Assembly (NCBI GenBank): GCA_916613615.1
Contig: OU744720.1
Location: forward strand, 72,443,338-72,507,337
Direction: 5' to 3'
Length of the DNA: 64,000 bases
Origin: Steromphala cineraria
Taxonomy: Eukaryota; Mollusca; Gastropoda; Trochida; Trochidae
Below, in pieces: positions 1 through 11,237 of this stretch. Each line of letters starts with the position of its first letter. Position 1 is the first letter of the stretch. The notes under the pieces were generated by a model. It ran no database searches, was not told where the DNA came from, and was given only the letters and a program-made list of their open reading frames with translations. The position numbers and the translations under genes are program-made.

Positions 1-2878
1 GTAAATTTCTATATGACTTTTTAAACATAATTTTCAAGGGAAAAGATGTATACAAAGATTGAGGGTTAAAACATCACCTGCAGTGTAATAGACAAGGGTC
101 CTACAGAACCATAGAACTTAACTTTTGCTCTCGGCCGGTCTAATCTTTATTTAAACAAGGAAAATGACACTAAGGCATTTGGTTTTGATTATAAAATATA
201 AAGATTATACTGTTACCTAGATTGTTTATAAAAAAAAGAAAATAAACAATATAAACAAAGAATCAAACAATCACAATAGATACTTTGTTCCCCACAAGAA
301 TCACTATAAGACTTGAGCGTGAAGTATCCAGCACAAATACTGTTAATTGCCTACTGTTACACAGGAGAGTTAGCACAGCAGTACAGTGCTCATGATACAG
401 TTAGAGTAGGTGTGATGATTACAGTGTTACATCACCTCACCATACCACGCACCAGTACTATCTTCAACAGTCCACAACTCAGGGACAGCTCCGCAGGCAG
501 TGCTTCTCTTATAAGGACGACCCTCGTTATAAGGACTCTTTGAAGATTAACTCACATCAATGGTTGTTTTCGATGATACGCTTCATTCAGGAAATGAATG
601 AATTATGCTCATGATTTGAACGAGTCTTCTTTACTTAGAAATAATCACCCTTCTTTCTTTTTTGTGATGTGTGATCAGATAAACTCTCTTGAAATTTATC
701 ATCAAGGGACAGTAAGTTAATTATTCCTTGAAAATGTCAGTAAGGAACAAATAATTTGGTAAAAGTGATTGATAACAGTAATGAACCTTAACAAAGTGAT
801 CACAGGTTAACTCACTGAATACAGATTTTGATTAAAAAATGTCATCAATTATGACAACCACTTCAACACATGGATAATTTTAGTGTTTTGAGGCTAAGTC
901 ATGAACACACTTTTTGGAGGACACTTTATAGCGTGCATTATCAAGACGACACAAACATATTTTTTTCAATTTTCTAAAAAAATTTGGGATTCACATCCCA
1001 TCATAACACAATCCATAAAGAACAACTTCGGATATAAGAATTCATTAAGAAAACAACTTCCTTAACAAGTCAGTTTTCCTACCCATCAAGCCAGGAGACG
1101 GAGGAGCACTGAAGGAAGGAAGGACGGAAGGAAGGCTGTGGTATTGACCGTCTCTCATCTTGCCAACACTATACAATATTGGACAGGGAATCAATAGCAC
1201 CACTGACCAGGGTAATGGACGAGCCTGGGATGCAATTGAATTTGTTCAGTTGTGTCTCTGTGCTAATCGGCAAGGAGTACAATGCTTCATTATACCTGGC
1301 TGGACAATAAGTGGACCGAGTTGTCCGAGGCCCCTGGACAGAGTTGGCCTCCCTATCATAACATTTAACAATGTAAGCCTACAAAACCAGGTATACAATG
1401 ACAGGCTAGAGGATAAGGGTAAACCACACCGACATGCAAGAAAAGGGAAAGAACCAGAGCTTGTACATTGGATTTTGCTAAATTTTATCTTGTCATTCCA
1501 TGAAATAGTTGGGTGGTTTTAGGAGAGAAGTTGCAGAATTTTATCAACCACAGACAGCATGTTGCTATATCAAGGTGTAGGTAATGGTTCAAGAAAAGAG
1601 GTTTGTTTTATATTTGTAAAAGAAACATGGAATATTATTATCATTTTAGTACACAATTGTAGTGAAACGTTCTGAGAAGGAAAAATACAATGCAATTTTA
1701 GATTCTCTCAAATTTCAAAGAAATACATTACTATCAGTACATCAGATTTCATCAAAGAGATTTCTTGATATGGGTAACTGCTACATTTAAGCCAAGAACA
1801 GTTTCAACCATTAGAGAAAATGTCTCACGTTCAAAGAATAAAGAATACCAAGTCTAGCTAGAGACGAGACAGCAGGTTATGACTAACTGATTCAGTAGCA
1901 TTGAGGAAAGCTGCGAGTTCACAATAATGCAGAGGAATATATGGATGACAACTTCTTTGTTCATTGTATCAACATAAATTTTAACATAAAATTCAGAGAA
2001 TAATCTAACGGCATTAAAAAGACATCCAAAAATAATTATTTTCTTTTTGAGGGGGCGCAACCTTTTTAACTTGATTTTGCATCTATCTTGTAAGAATATT
2101 TATTATAGCTATTTGAATAAAACACTCAAAGTTGATGGATTTCATTGCAGTATGCGAGGGCTTATTATTATCGCAATGTTAAAAGAAAGCATTGAGACAT
2201 GAATTCATTTGACACTTTCAAGCAGTATTATATGAAAATATCAAAATGTTGTCTGATGTGTTTTATTTCATACAGTCTTGATGTTTTATTGGTGTATGTT
2301 TATCAAGTTTCAGCTGATGAAATGAGAAATCGTTTAGTTTCAATTAAATGGTGCTGTGGAAGATTTTACGTAACGTAAGGTTCTTATTTACAAAGAAAAG
2401 ACTTTTCAAGACATCACTCGAGTTATGGTCAAGCAAAAGAAGAAACATTTTCCTGTCCACACTTATTCTGAACATTTTCATACTATAAGATGAGCATAAG
2501 TCTATTTTACTGATTAGAAAGATCCATGCATGACAGTTCTATAGATATGCCAGAAACATCAAAAGATAAAAAGGATCTATTTATGATATTGTCTATCTGC
2601 CAGGCTTATGATTAGCTTTGTTACAAGGGCAGGAACAAATGGTAATGAATGGCCGGCAATCTAAAGATCTGGGATGATGTGAATTGATCTGAAATAAGTA
2701 CACAGCGTGGAAGCTGTGAGAGCTAAACAGTAAGGGAACACTATGGTTAAGTAGTGATCAATTGCGGCAGCTATCTCCCAAGAGATTCAGCTATTGATTG
2801 ATGGCAATATGGACAATAGCCTCTGTATCTCCTCTAAACACATGACAATCCCTCCTGATCGCCCTCCCCTTGTTAACA
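1..2878. other. AT-rich intergenic or intronic DNA
   Basis: No gene is recognised. A purine tract of GGAA/GGAC words lies at 1113-1136; on the minus strand this gives a strong polypyrimidine acceptor with a short open segment to 1084, too little to call an exon. The 120-codon frame at 1160-1522 resembles no known family. Confidence 0.4.
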
Positions 2879-3306
2879 GATCCTCACTTAGACCATGCCT
2901 TCAGATCAAGACCCTGTCTTATAGATGCATTTCTTCCTGTCCATGCAATTCAGATCAAGATCGGTCATATTTCCGAACAAGGTCTTTTTCAATTGATCCA
3001 GATCTATATGCAGACCATGCCTTCAGATCAAGATCCCATCTTATTGATGCAATTAGATCATGATCCTTTACATTGATGCAGATCCTCACACAGACCATGC
3101 CTTCATCTCAAGACCATGTCTTATACTGTAGATGCATTTCTTCCTGTCCATGCAATTCAGATCAAGATCTGTCATATTTCAGATCAAGGTCCTTTTCAAT
3201 TGATGCAGATCTTCATGCAGACCATGCCTTCAGATCAAGATCCCATCTTATAGATGCATTTGCTCCCATCGATGCAATTCAGATCAAGATCCTTTTACAT
3301 TGATGC
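2879..3306. repeat. Diverged higher-order copies of the 50-bp repeat
   Basis: Two ~200-227 bp blocks (starting 2879 and 3080) share the order: CAGATCCTCAC..AGACCATGCC, then TAGATGCATTTCTTCCTGTC, then a CAAGATCGGTCATATTTC-like piece. Each contains several 50-bp-related subunits, all rich in AGATCAAGATC. They look like the older, scrambled edge of the regular array that follows. Confidence 0.75.
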
Positions 3307-3690
3307 AGATCCTCACGCAGACCATGCCTTCAGATCAAGATCCTTTACATTGATGCAGATCCTCACGCAGACCATGCCTTCAGATCAAGATCCTTTACAT
3401 TGATGCAGATCCTCACGCAGACCATGCCTTCAGATCAAGATCCTTTACATTGATGCAGATCCTCACGCAGACCATGCCTTCAGATCAAGATCCTTTACAT
3501 TGATGCAGATCCTCACGCAGACCATGCCTTCAGATCAAGATCCTTTACATTGATGCAGATCATCACACAGACCATACCTTCAGATCAAGATCCTTTACAT
3601 TGATGCAGATCTTCACACAGACCATGCCTTCAGATCAAGATCCTTTACATTGATGCAGATCCTCTTGCAGACCATGCCTTCAGTTTAAGA
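3307..3690. repeat. 50-bp tandem array, about 7.7 copies
   Basis: A unit of exactly 50 bases (including GATCCTTTACATTGATGCAG and AGACCATGCCTTCAGATCAA) repeats at 3307, 3357, 3407 and so on up to 3690. The first five units are nearly identical and later ones diverge, suggesting recent expansion from the left. Short open frames here are by-products of the repeat. Confidence 0.9.
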
Positions 3691-4685
3691 TCCTGATCCA
3701 GATCCTGGATGCAAATTTCCATGCAGAATATACCTGTAGGACACCTTTTTCAAGCATGAAAACGACATCAACTACATTCCCAGGAAGTTATCAAGGATAA
3801 ATGTATTGTAATATTAAATTTTTATAAGTGAAAATAATGGTAATTTTTAATACCATAACCAAAAGTTTCTTAATCTTGTTACTGAAATAATACTAACTCT
3901 ATTTTCTTAAATGTAAAATAAATCTATTTTAAAGACAACTTTGACATATTTTTTTCTCAGAAATCCCACAATCCGGCAGGCTGTCCCCGAACAAGCCCAT
4001 CAATGTTCCACTGATGTAGAGTTAAATATTAATGTTACCAGGAAACTGGCCTGCTGTCGGTTAGCACTGCTTCTTGCTATCTTACCATTCAATTTAGATA
4101 GGTAAACTGTGGAACATATTCATGCTGCAACTCATCACAGTGATACAACAACAGATGTCAGTCCGAACCAGCCAGATGATCTCTGACCCTTGTGATATGT
4201 ACAATGACGCTTTGAAATGTACATCTCAAGATAGTGAAGTTTCAACTCCCAGTAAAGGCATGCATATCATACAGCACAACTCGTATTATCATCCCGTGAA
4301 TGTTAAATAAAGTACACATGTACTGGGTGCATTGCCTTATCAAGTCTATTTAGATAAAGATACATGTAGCATGTATAGATTACTACAGCCTTGGAAAATG
4401 GTTATTACTCCTAAAACAAATGATTACTTCATATATGTTATGAAAATTAAACGTAATGTTATAATGTCCTCTATCACCAAGATGTTGTACAAAAGATTGC
4501 TAAAATTTTGTGTAACTAGTAAAAGTGATCGGCACGTATTTATGCCTTCAAAACATTTTCAAATACACTCTTACAGATGACATATTTCTGAAGGTCGACG
4601 AGTACAACTTAAAATAAAAAAATATTATACTTTGAAAATTTTCTTATCCCATTTTTTCCTCTAGATTAACCGTCAATCAACATGA
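3691..4685. other. AT-rich DNA, nothing firm
   Basis: It holds a splice-bounded open segment at 3961-4101 (good acceptor TTTTTTTCTCAG) judged more likely chance than exon. No repeat was recognised. Confidence 0.35.
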
Positions 4686-6956
4686 TATGGGTGGAATTCA
4701 AAATTGGTAGGTTTTTCTGTCCAGTCCAATTTTTAAAAAACATAGTGTGTCTTTTAGGGTTTTTTTGTTCTAGGAAATATATTTAGCCATTGACAAGTAC
4801 ATTTTCGTGATCAACCATTAATTTTTCCATTTAAAATGTTTAATTTAATAACATTTTAGGGTCAAATTTGGCATATTTACTCTGTCCTAAGGTGACGGTC
4901 CCCATACAACTTTGCCAAAATATCATACAAATAAACATAACCAAACAAAAAAATATATTATATTCTTATAACCATTCATCATGCATGTACAAACTGCATT
5001 TAATTTTGTAATGATTTCAAAAATACAAATTCTACAAATTGAAACATGCCTGTCCTAAGATTTTGTGTCCTGACCGTTACCATGTAGATATTTCTTCAAT
5101 AATTTCCCCCTGGAACTGGATTGGAATTTTATTTGCTGTGTCTGATTGACAAATGACATATGACAGTTAGTGAAATAAAAGGATTCTGTACATTTTGCAG
5201 AAATATGACACCAACAAGCAGGTATAAATATGATGTGTCACCCTTAAATGTCCAGACCGTTACCGTTGGATTTTGTGCATTTGTATTCTCCCTTTGTCTC
5301 AATAATAATGAGCTTTGTTGCTCAGAACTGGAAGATGTGGAAGGCATGTCCTTTGACATCTTTAAGGGATCATTCATTGTGTTATTTTAAATTATTTACA
5401 AATTGTCCTGACCATTACCGGTCCTGACCGTTACCTTTTTACAAAGTAACGGTCAGGACAGTTCTGGTAACGGTCAGGACAAACCCATTTTTATTTGGAG
5501 AAACTAACTAAGTTATTCATAAATATTTTAAGAAATATTAATAATGAAATTATTTTAAAATCATAAATTGTTTAGGCTTGGGAGTTTACTGTTCAGAGTA
5601 GTTTTAATGAAATGGTTTTAAAATAAAAGTTTTGAAGAAACGGTCAGGACAAATAAATAGTAACGGTATGGACATATGTCAAATAAATTTTCTTTTTGAA
5701 GAATATTTTCTGAGGTTAGTTAGTGAATTTTTAGTTATCTATTGAATATTAATAGCAGAAACCACTACATATATTTCTGATAGATGTCTTAATTTTTTAT
5801 GATTTTTTATAATTGACAAAGAAAACTATGGTAACGGTTTGGACAAAATGTGCAAACTGTATGGAACAATATCAGCAATAAATGCACTTGCCTGTGTAGC
5901 TTAATCATTTGTCACAGTGTGCAGTTTGATAGTTGTTGCAGTATCTTTCAGAATTCTATTCTTTACAAGTTATACAATGGAAAAAAAACTTTGTTTTTAC
6001 ACAGATGTCCTGACCGTTACCAAAAATGTCCTGACCGTTACCCCTCATTTACTTGATTGCCAAAAACACTTTTCTTTCAATAATAATTAGGTGTCAAAAT
6101 CAAGACAATGTGTATTTGTATTCTTTACAAGCTATAATCTGTTAATATTAAAAATACAAATTTATTTTTAAGTTTTGTTGTTGATTTCATAACAAATGTC
6201 CATACCGTTACCATGGCAGTGAATGAAATATGCAATACAATCTAAAATTTACCATTTCTAATTCACATTTCACTTTTTGTTCAAAATAGAGTTAACAATA
6301 AAGGTTAAAGATTATTTATTTTTATCTTTCATGTTATGTCTCTATAGTGAATTGAATTGAAGAAGACTTATGTCCAGCCCGTTACCATACATGTCCCGTC
6401 GTTACCAGTTCTGTCCCAGCCGTTACTGGAGCTAATTGACTTCTCTAATTAATTCATGATAATACACGAAGCTCTCTTCTTTAAGTAGATGTCATCTAAA
6501 CGTGTTCGCGGATTAGCAGCAGATGCTTATTTGAGATAATTTCACCTATTGAAAACTATAAACACAAAAGTTTCTGAGAAAAATGCTATTAAATTGTGTT
6601 AAACAATGAAAAGATACCAAAAAAGGACTTTAAAGATTATTAAGAACAGTTTTTACCTTCAAGTGTCATTTATACAATGTAAAAGATGTAAATGGCATCG
6701 TTGAAAGATTTTTCTAAATGTTAGTTAAAATTCTTTTTTCTGATTAAGAAACGGTAACGGTCAGGACATTTTCCTTCCGTTTAATTAATTATGTTTCCAC
6801 TAAAATTTTAATTGGTACACTTGAGCCTGACGGTTTGTATTTTCTCATAATCAAGTGTTTGCCAATTTATTTGAATAAAAAATAATCCTTTTTGAGGAGT
6901 TTATTTTGACCATTATGAGAAATTGAAAATCCTACCAATTTTGAATTCCACCCATA
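4686..6956. mobile_element. 2.27-kb terminal-inverted-repeat element carrying ~15 copies of a 16-bp motif
   Basis: The ends are inverted repeats: 4688-4711 reads TGGGTGGAATTCAAAATTGG and 6931-6954 is its complement, with similarity continuing ~8 bases inward. A TA lies on each side (4686-4687, 6955-6956), consistent with a TA target duplication. Inside, the motif TGTCCTGACCGTTACC or close variants occurs about 15 times in both orientations. No transposase frame is seen (longest ~76 codons), so it is probably non-autonomous. The superfamily is not assigned; a TA duplication is compatible with Tc1/mariner-like or other groups. Confidence 0.75.
5404..5481. repeat. Densest cluster of the 16-bp motif: two direct and two inverted copies
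   Basis: Copies lie at 5404-5419 (one change), 5420-5435, then 5446-5460 and 5466-5481 inverted, forming a palindromic arrangement of four sites in 78 bases. Other copies are at 5066, 5249, 5639, 5660, 5830, 6006, 6027, 6197, 6371, 6392, 6412 and 6753. The conserved core in all is GGTAACGG or its complement followed by TC/TW and GGACA. Confidence 0.8.
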
Positions 6957-7021
6957 TATAAAAAAAAACTAAAAAATCTTATCACTGAGGCTGTTTACTT
7001 CAATGAATATATAGTAAATAA

Positions 7022-7488
7022 TTGCAATCTTTTACTAAAACCCTTGAGAAACAATCAAAAGAATACAGAGATCCGTTGAGAAGCAGAAAGGCAGTATTAA
7101 GGAAATCCCTTAAAACCGTAATGAGGCACATTTTAACGAGAAGGCCTATCTACAAGTTGGACATACATGGGACGAGGGACCATGACACTAAGACATTGCT
7201 CGTACGTCTCAGCTCTCCCACAAATCTCTGCTGAAATGTCCGAACCACATACAGCAAACACAGGCAAAATTCAACATGTCCAGCGTTGGTGTGGACATAC
7301 ACCGTGTAACCCAGCCTGTCATCTTCCCACAGCAAAGTCTAGCCCGCCTGATAGTACGCAGGGATTTGCGACATGCAAGACAGCCTTTCAACCATGCGCG
7401 TTATGTTGAATTTTCAGATTCTCTGCTTCTTTTAATGGACTCTTTCTCCAGGTTTTCCTATTTATTCTTTAACGTTCTGTTCAGCTAG
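7022..7488 (+). other. GC-richer stretch open in several frames
   Basis: Immediately right of the 4.7-7.0 kb element the composition changes and several overlapping frames on both strands stay open for 60-80 codons. The most protein-like is plus-strand 7276-7488 (IHRVTQPVIFPQQSLARLIV, then a basic RRDLRHARQPFNHARYVEF piece). None is recognised. It may be a fragment of a mobile-element gene or a noncoding exon. Confidence 0.15.
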
Positions 7489-10400
7489 ATACATTTGGAG
7501 CATACCTAGAGTTAAGTGTATTTTTAGGTATTTCGGTTTCATTGTAGATATCATTCAATTGGTTTCTTTCAAATTTGTAACTGTTTATTAGGATTATCTT
7601 TCAACATGACAACAGTTTTTACCACAATTCAAAACATTTTTCTACCATTTCTCAAAAAATATTTGTTTTTGTATAGTCTCCCTCCCCCTAAATAATTTTT
7701 CTTTCTTAAATAAAACTTTTACTTGTTGCCAAAAAAATATCAGATTTTTTCACTCGGTACCATTTTTTTGTGATACTTCAAAGGACAGTCTGTCTGTGAG
7801 GATTTTGCCATCTTGATACAAATTCACAACATATTTGTGTGTCTTCTGCACTTTATCATGCAGTCCTTAATCAGTTGTCAAATAGCTTTTTAAATTAAAT
7901 GAAAAATGAATATTTAAGAAGCATATCAAGATACAAATCACACTTTAATATCTTTCCACTAGATAAAAGGTGAAAGTTAAAGTGAGAATGTCTAAATCGC
8001 TATGAAATATAGTTTTGTGGCATTCTTTTATAAATATATTTGCATGACTAATGAAAATAAAGATGAATACATTATTTCATATTAAACTGTTTCTTGAAGC
8101 AGTTGTCTACTGGTTGAAAAGGTCATACAACAAAATTTCTCAATTAATGTGACCATAAAATTTTCAAGAGATAAATATCTATGGTTGAACGTTTTTTAAA
8201 TTCCATTTACTCGAGACTATGGATTAAATGCCAAATACATATCAAGAACTTGTGTTATTATAATGCATAGTTTTTATAGATGACCACAATAGCTTTTAAT
8301 AGACGACAACAAAATAATGGCAATGAAGATATTTTAAATTAATTACCTCAGTCAAGAAAATGAAACTTAATAATATTTTTTTTGCAAATAAAACAATTAT
8401 TTCAAGCAATGGTTGAATCATATGGGTATCAACTTTAAACTCTTGCTATTTGTTTGAAATTTTAGAGTTGATTGGAATTTGTTAGCTGAGTAAAGTATTA
8501 TGTGTTTGAATTATTGAAAATGTCACTTTATAGAGAGATTATGGTATTCCAGATCTCAAACCCATATTTCCTCCTTTGTTTATGATGAAAATCTTTGCAG
8601 ACACAAAGACCAAAAGCAGATGAAGTTGCATATTTAAATGAAACATTACTGAATTATCAAATTAAATGTTACTTTTTCATTTTCAAGATTTTTAGTCGGT
8701 TCCATAATCAAGTGTCCAAATGAAACAAAATAAGATAAAATGTCAGCTTTCTCAAAATAATTTGTTTGAAGTATAATTTATAGATTTGAGACCTTTGCAA
8801 CTCCCCATCATCAGAAACTTCTCAAACTAAGGAACAATTCCTGATTTATAACTTTCTCACGAGTACTGAATACTGCTTCCTAAGTAACTGACAGATCTGC
8901 TCTATGGTGATCATGTGTAGCCAACCTGCTAAGCCTACCGGGGTATATTGTAATGGCTGAAAGACTCTTACACAGCGACCCCACCCCATTTCATTGACAG
9001 TAACAACAGAAGGATTAAAATCTAATTAGCTGGAAAGTGATAAACCATTGAATGTTTCACCATTTATGTAGACAAATATCAAGTTTCCAAAATATTCATT
9101 GAAAACTATCATTTTAGTCAGTAGTTGCACAGGGCAAGTGCTTCAACCAACGGTCTTATTTTACGATTATTTCATTCAATAAACGAAAGGACCCTTAGAG
9201 ATGTAGCCGAGTCTGACTTTTCAAGGGGTTTTGTAAAGGTCAAAATGTTACTAATTATAGTTTGTGTGTTAAGATTACCATTTATTCTTCATGCTTCCTA
9301 CTACATTTACTGTGATGTGCATCTTTGTGATTTTTGTGAGTGCATATTGTATGCATTTTATCATATTCTATTTGCATGCACAAGAATAGGTCTAATTTGC
9401 ATTCATAACTTCAAATGTGTCTTGTAAAGATTATGTGAATTCTTTATTTCAAAGAAACTATTTAAATGCATGCTATTATAAAATGAGTTATAGTATGGCT
9501 AACCCTCTTCAAGTTAAATGATATGATACTATCCAAATTAATAAATCATATTTTTGAATAAAACAGAATCCAGGTTTATTGCAAATAAAAAACATCTATG
9601 AAAGTTAACTTACAAATAAGGATTATTGGTATATCAGTTTAAGAAATGAAGAATAATACCAATCCTTACACAAACAATAGGCCAAATCTGAATTAAAATA
9701 ATACTCAAAATAATTTGAAAATCTATACTGAGCCAGGAAAGATTTAGAGTTGCCAGGATTTGAAAAAAATATCTAGTAGGAAGGGGATAGATAGAGGGTT
9801 TTTACTTTAACATCTGTGTCATTTGATACCACTTTCTTTAAGCATATGGCTCATAAGAAGAAATATCTGGTTGGAAACTGTTGTAGACAGTGTTAGATTG
9901 AACAGGGTATTCATACACAAAACACATGCAGTAACTATACTGAGAATGTTGATTACAACATGCTTACACTACAGAGAGAGCTTTGTTAAATTTATTTGGA
10001 ACATTAATAAATGGAACAGCATCAAATTATAATGAAAAGGCGACAAAATTAAACTTTCTTTTTTGTTCCAATTCAAATTTCAAAATCTGCTTTTGATAAT
10101 ACATAAATTTGTTTGATGTATGTCTTTATCTTCTTTAATGAGACAGATCTACATACAAGTTTTTGTATGGAAGAATAATTCACTTATCACCATTTTGCAA
10201 TCTTTGTGAGGAAGAAATCTTAAAGTAACAACTTCAGTTAGATTTGAGAACAAACATTTTGCAACAGTAATATTAAACTCAGATCAAACTTAGAAACACT
10301 TATTTATTACCCACGTGGTACTTCGTAAATGGGTTTCATAATAATTTGTTATGACACATATGGGTCATAACACCTCAAAGTGATTTGATTGGCTTGCGGT

Positions 10401-10783
10401 GAGCTTTGACATTGTCCGGACTACTTTATTCATTCATAAAACGAACGTGTTTTCATTCACATATTCGAATGGAACTTAGTGAGTCGGTGTCATTCTTCAA
10501 ACTTTCAGTTTATCTTTTACCGAATTGTTAAGGAATAAATCGGAGGACAAAAGAATTACAATAAAACATCTCACTGATATCTCAAGGCTCATATAAACAC
10601 AAAAGGTTTTAATTTCACCACAATTTGATCACGGAATTTCATTAATTTGATCCATGTCGCTCCAAAATGACACAGACAGACAATGCTTGTTATCTATAGA
10701 ATATAAAGACAACTGAATATTCTTTAGACATCATTTCTTCAAAACAAAACGCGTTTGAACAATGATAAGCATCGTAAACTTAC

Positions 10784-10842
10784 TTTGAAGGCGGTTGTTT
10801 ACACAATTTGACGAAAAGATACAGGCAAATGGCGGCCGTCAT
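10784..10842 (-). CDS. Possible minus-strand first coding exon
   Basis: ATGACGGCCGCCATTTGCC opens 19 codons (MTAAICLYLFVKLCKQPPS) and two further bases before a consensus donor TCAAA|GTAAGT. The ~250 bases to its right are CpG-richer than the surroundings, as promoter-proximal DNA often is in molluscs. An upstream ATG TCA TGA sits a few bases before it. No continuation exon was found and the product is unknown; it may also be part of a repeat. Confidence 0.17.
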
Positions 10843-11114
10843 GACATGCCGTTGATCAAAGAAAGATAACTCTGACTGTTCTCGCGCTGTGAGATTTTAT
10901 TTTGACGTACGCTTCGTTCATGACTAAAGTGCTTATTACTTACATTTCACCAGACACTGTGAATTATCGTAGGGTAGAATTTAGAAATGTGAATATTTGA
11001 CTTCGTAATAGTATAATATTTGAGGCTGTGACGTGGTTTGATATTCATCCGCCGTTTCGTCTCTTTAAAGGCATAATAAAAAGTTATTTAAAAAAGCAAT
11101 AAATCGTCTGAAAT

Positions 11115-11237
11115 GCAAGTTGGTAATAAATAGGATACATAACTCGTTCCCCTTTCATATCAAGTTTATGTCCCTAGTGAAATAATTTTGCTTTGTCACG
11201 AGCTCGTTAGATATCCTATAATTATCATCCAACTTGC
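11115..11237. repeat. Foldback repeat of ~123 bases
   Basis: The left arm GCAAGTTGGTAATAAATAGG and right arm ending ATCCAACTTGC pair imperfectly over ~37 bases around a ~50-base loop. The size and structure fit a small MITE or palindromic element. Confidence 0.5.

Noticed and set aside
3961..4101. Possible plus-strand internal exon, 46 open codons, acceptor TTTTTTTCTCAG and donor TAG|GTAAAC
   Set aside because: Open in one frame of three, which is expected by chance at this length. No partner exon was found and the peptide is not convincing.
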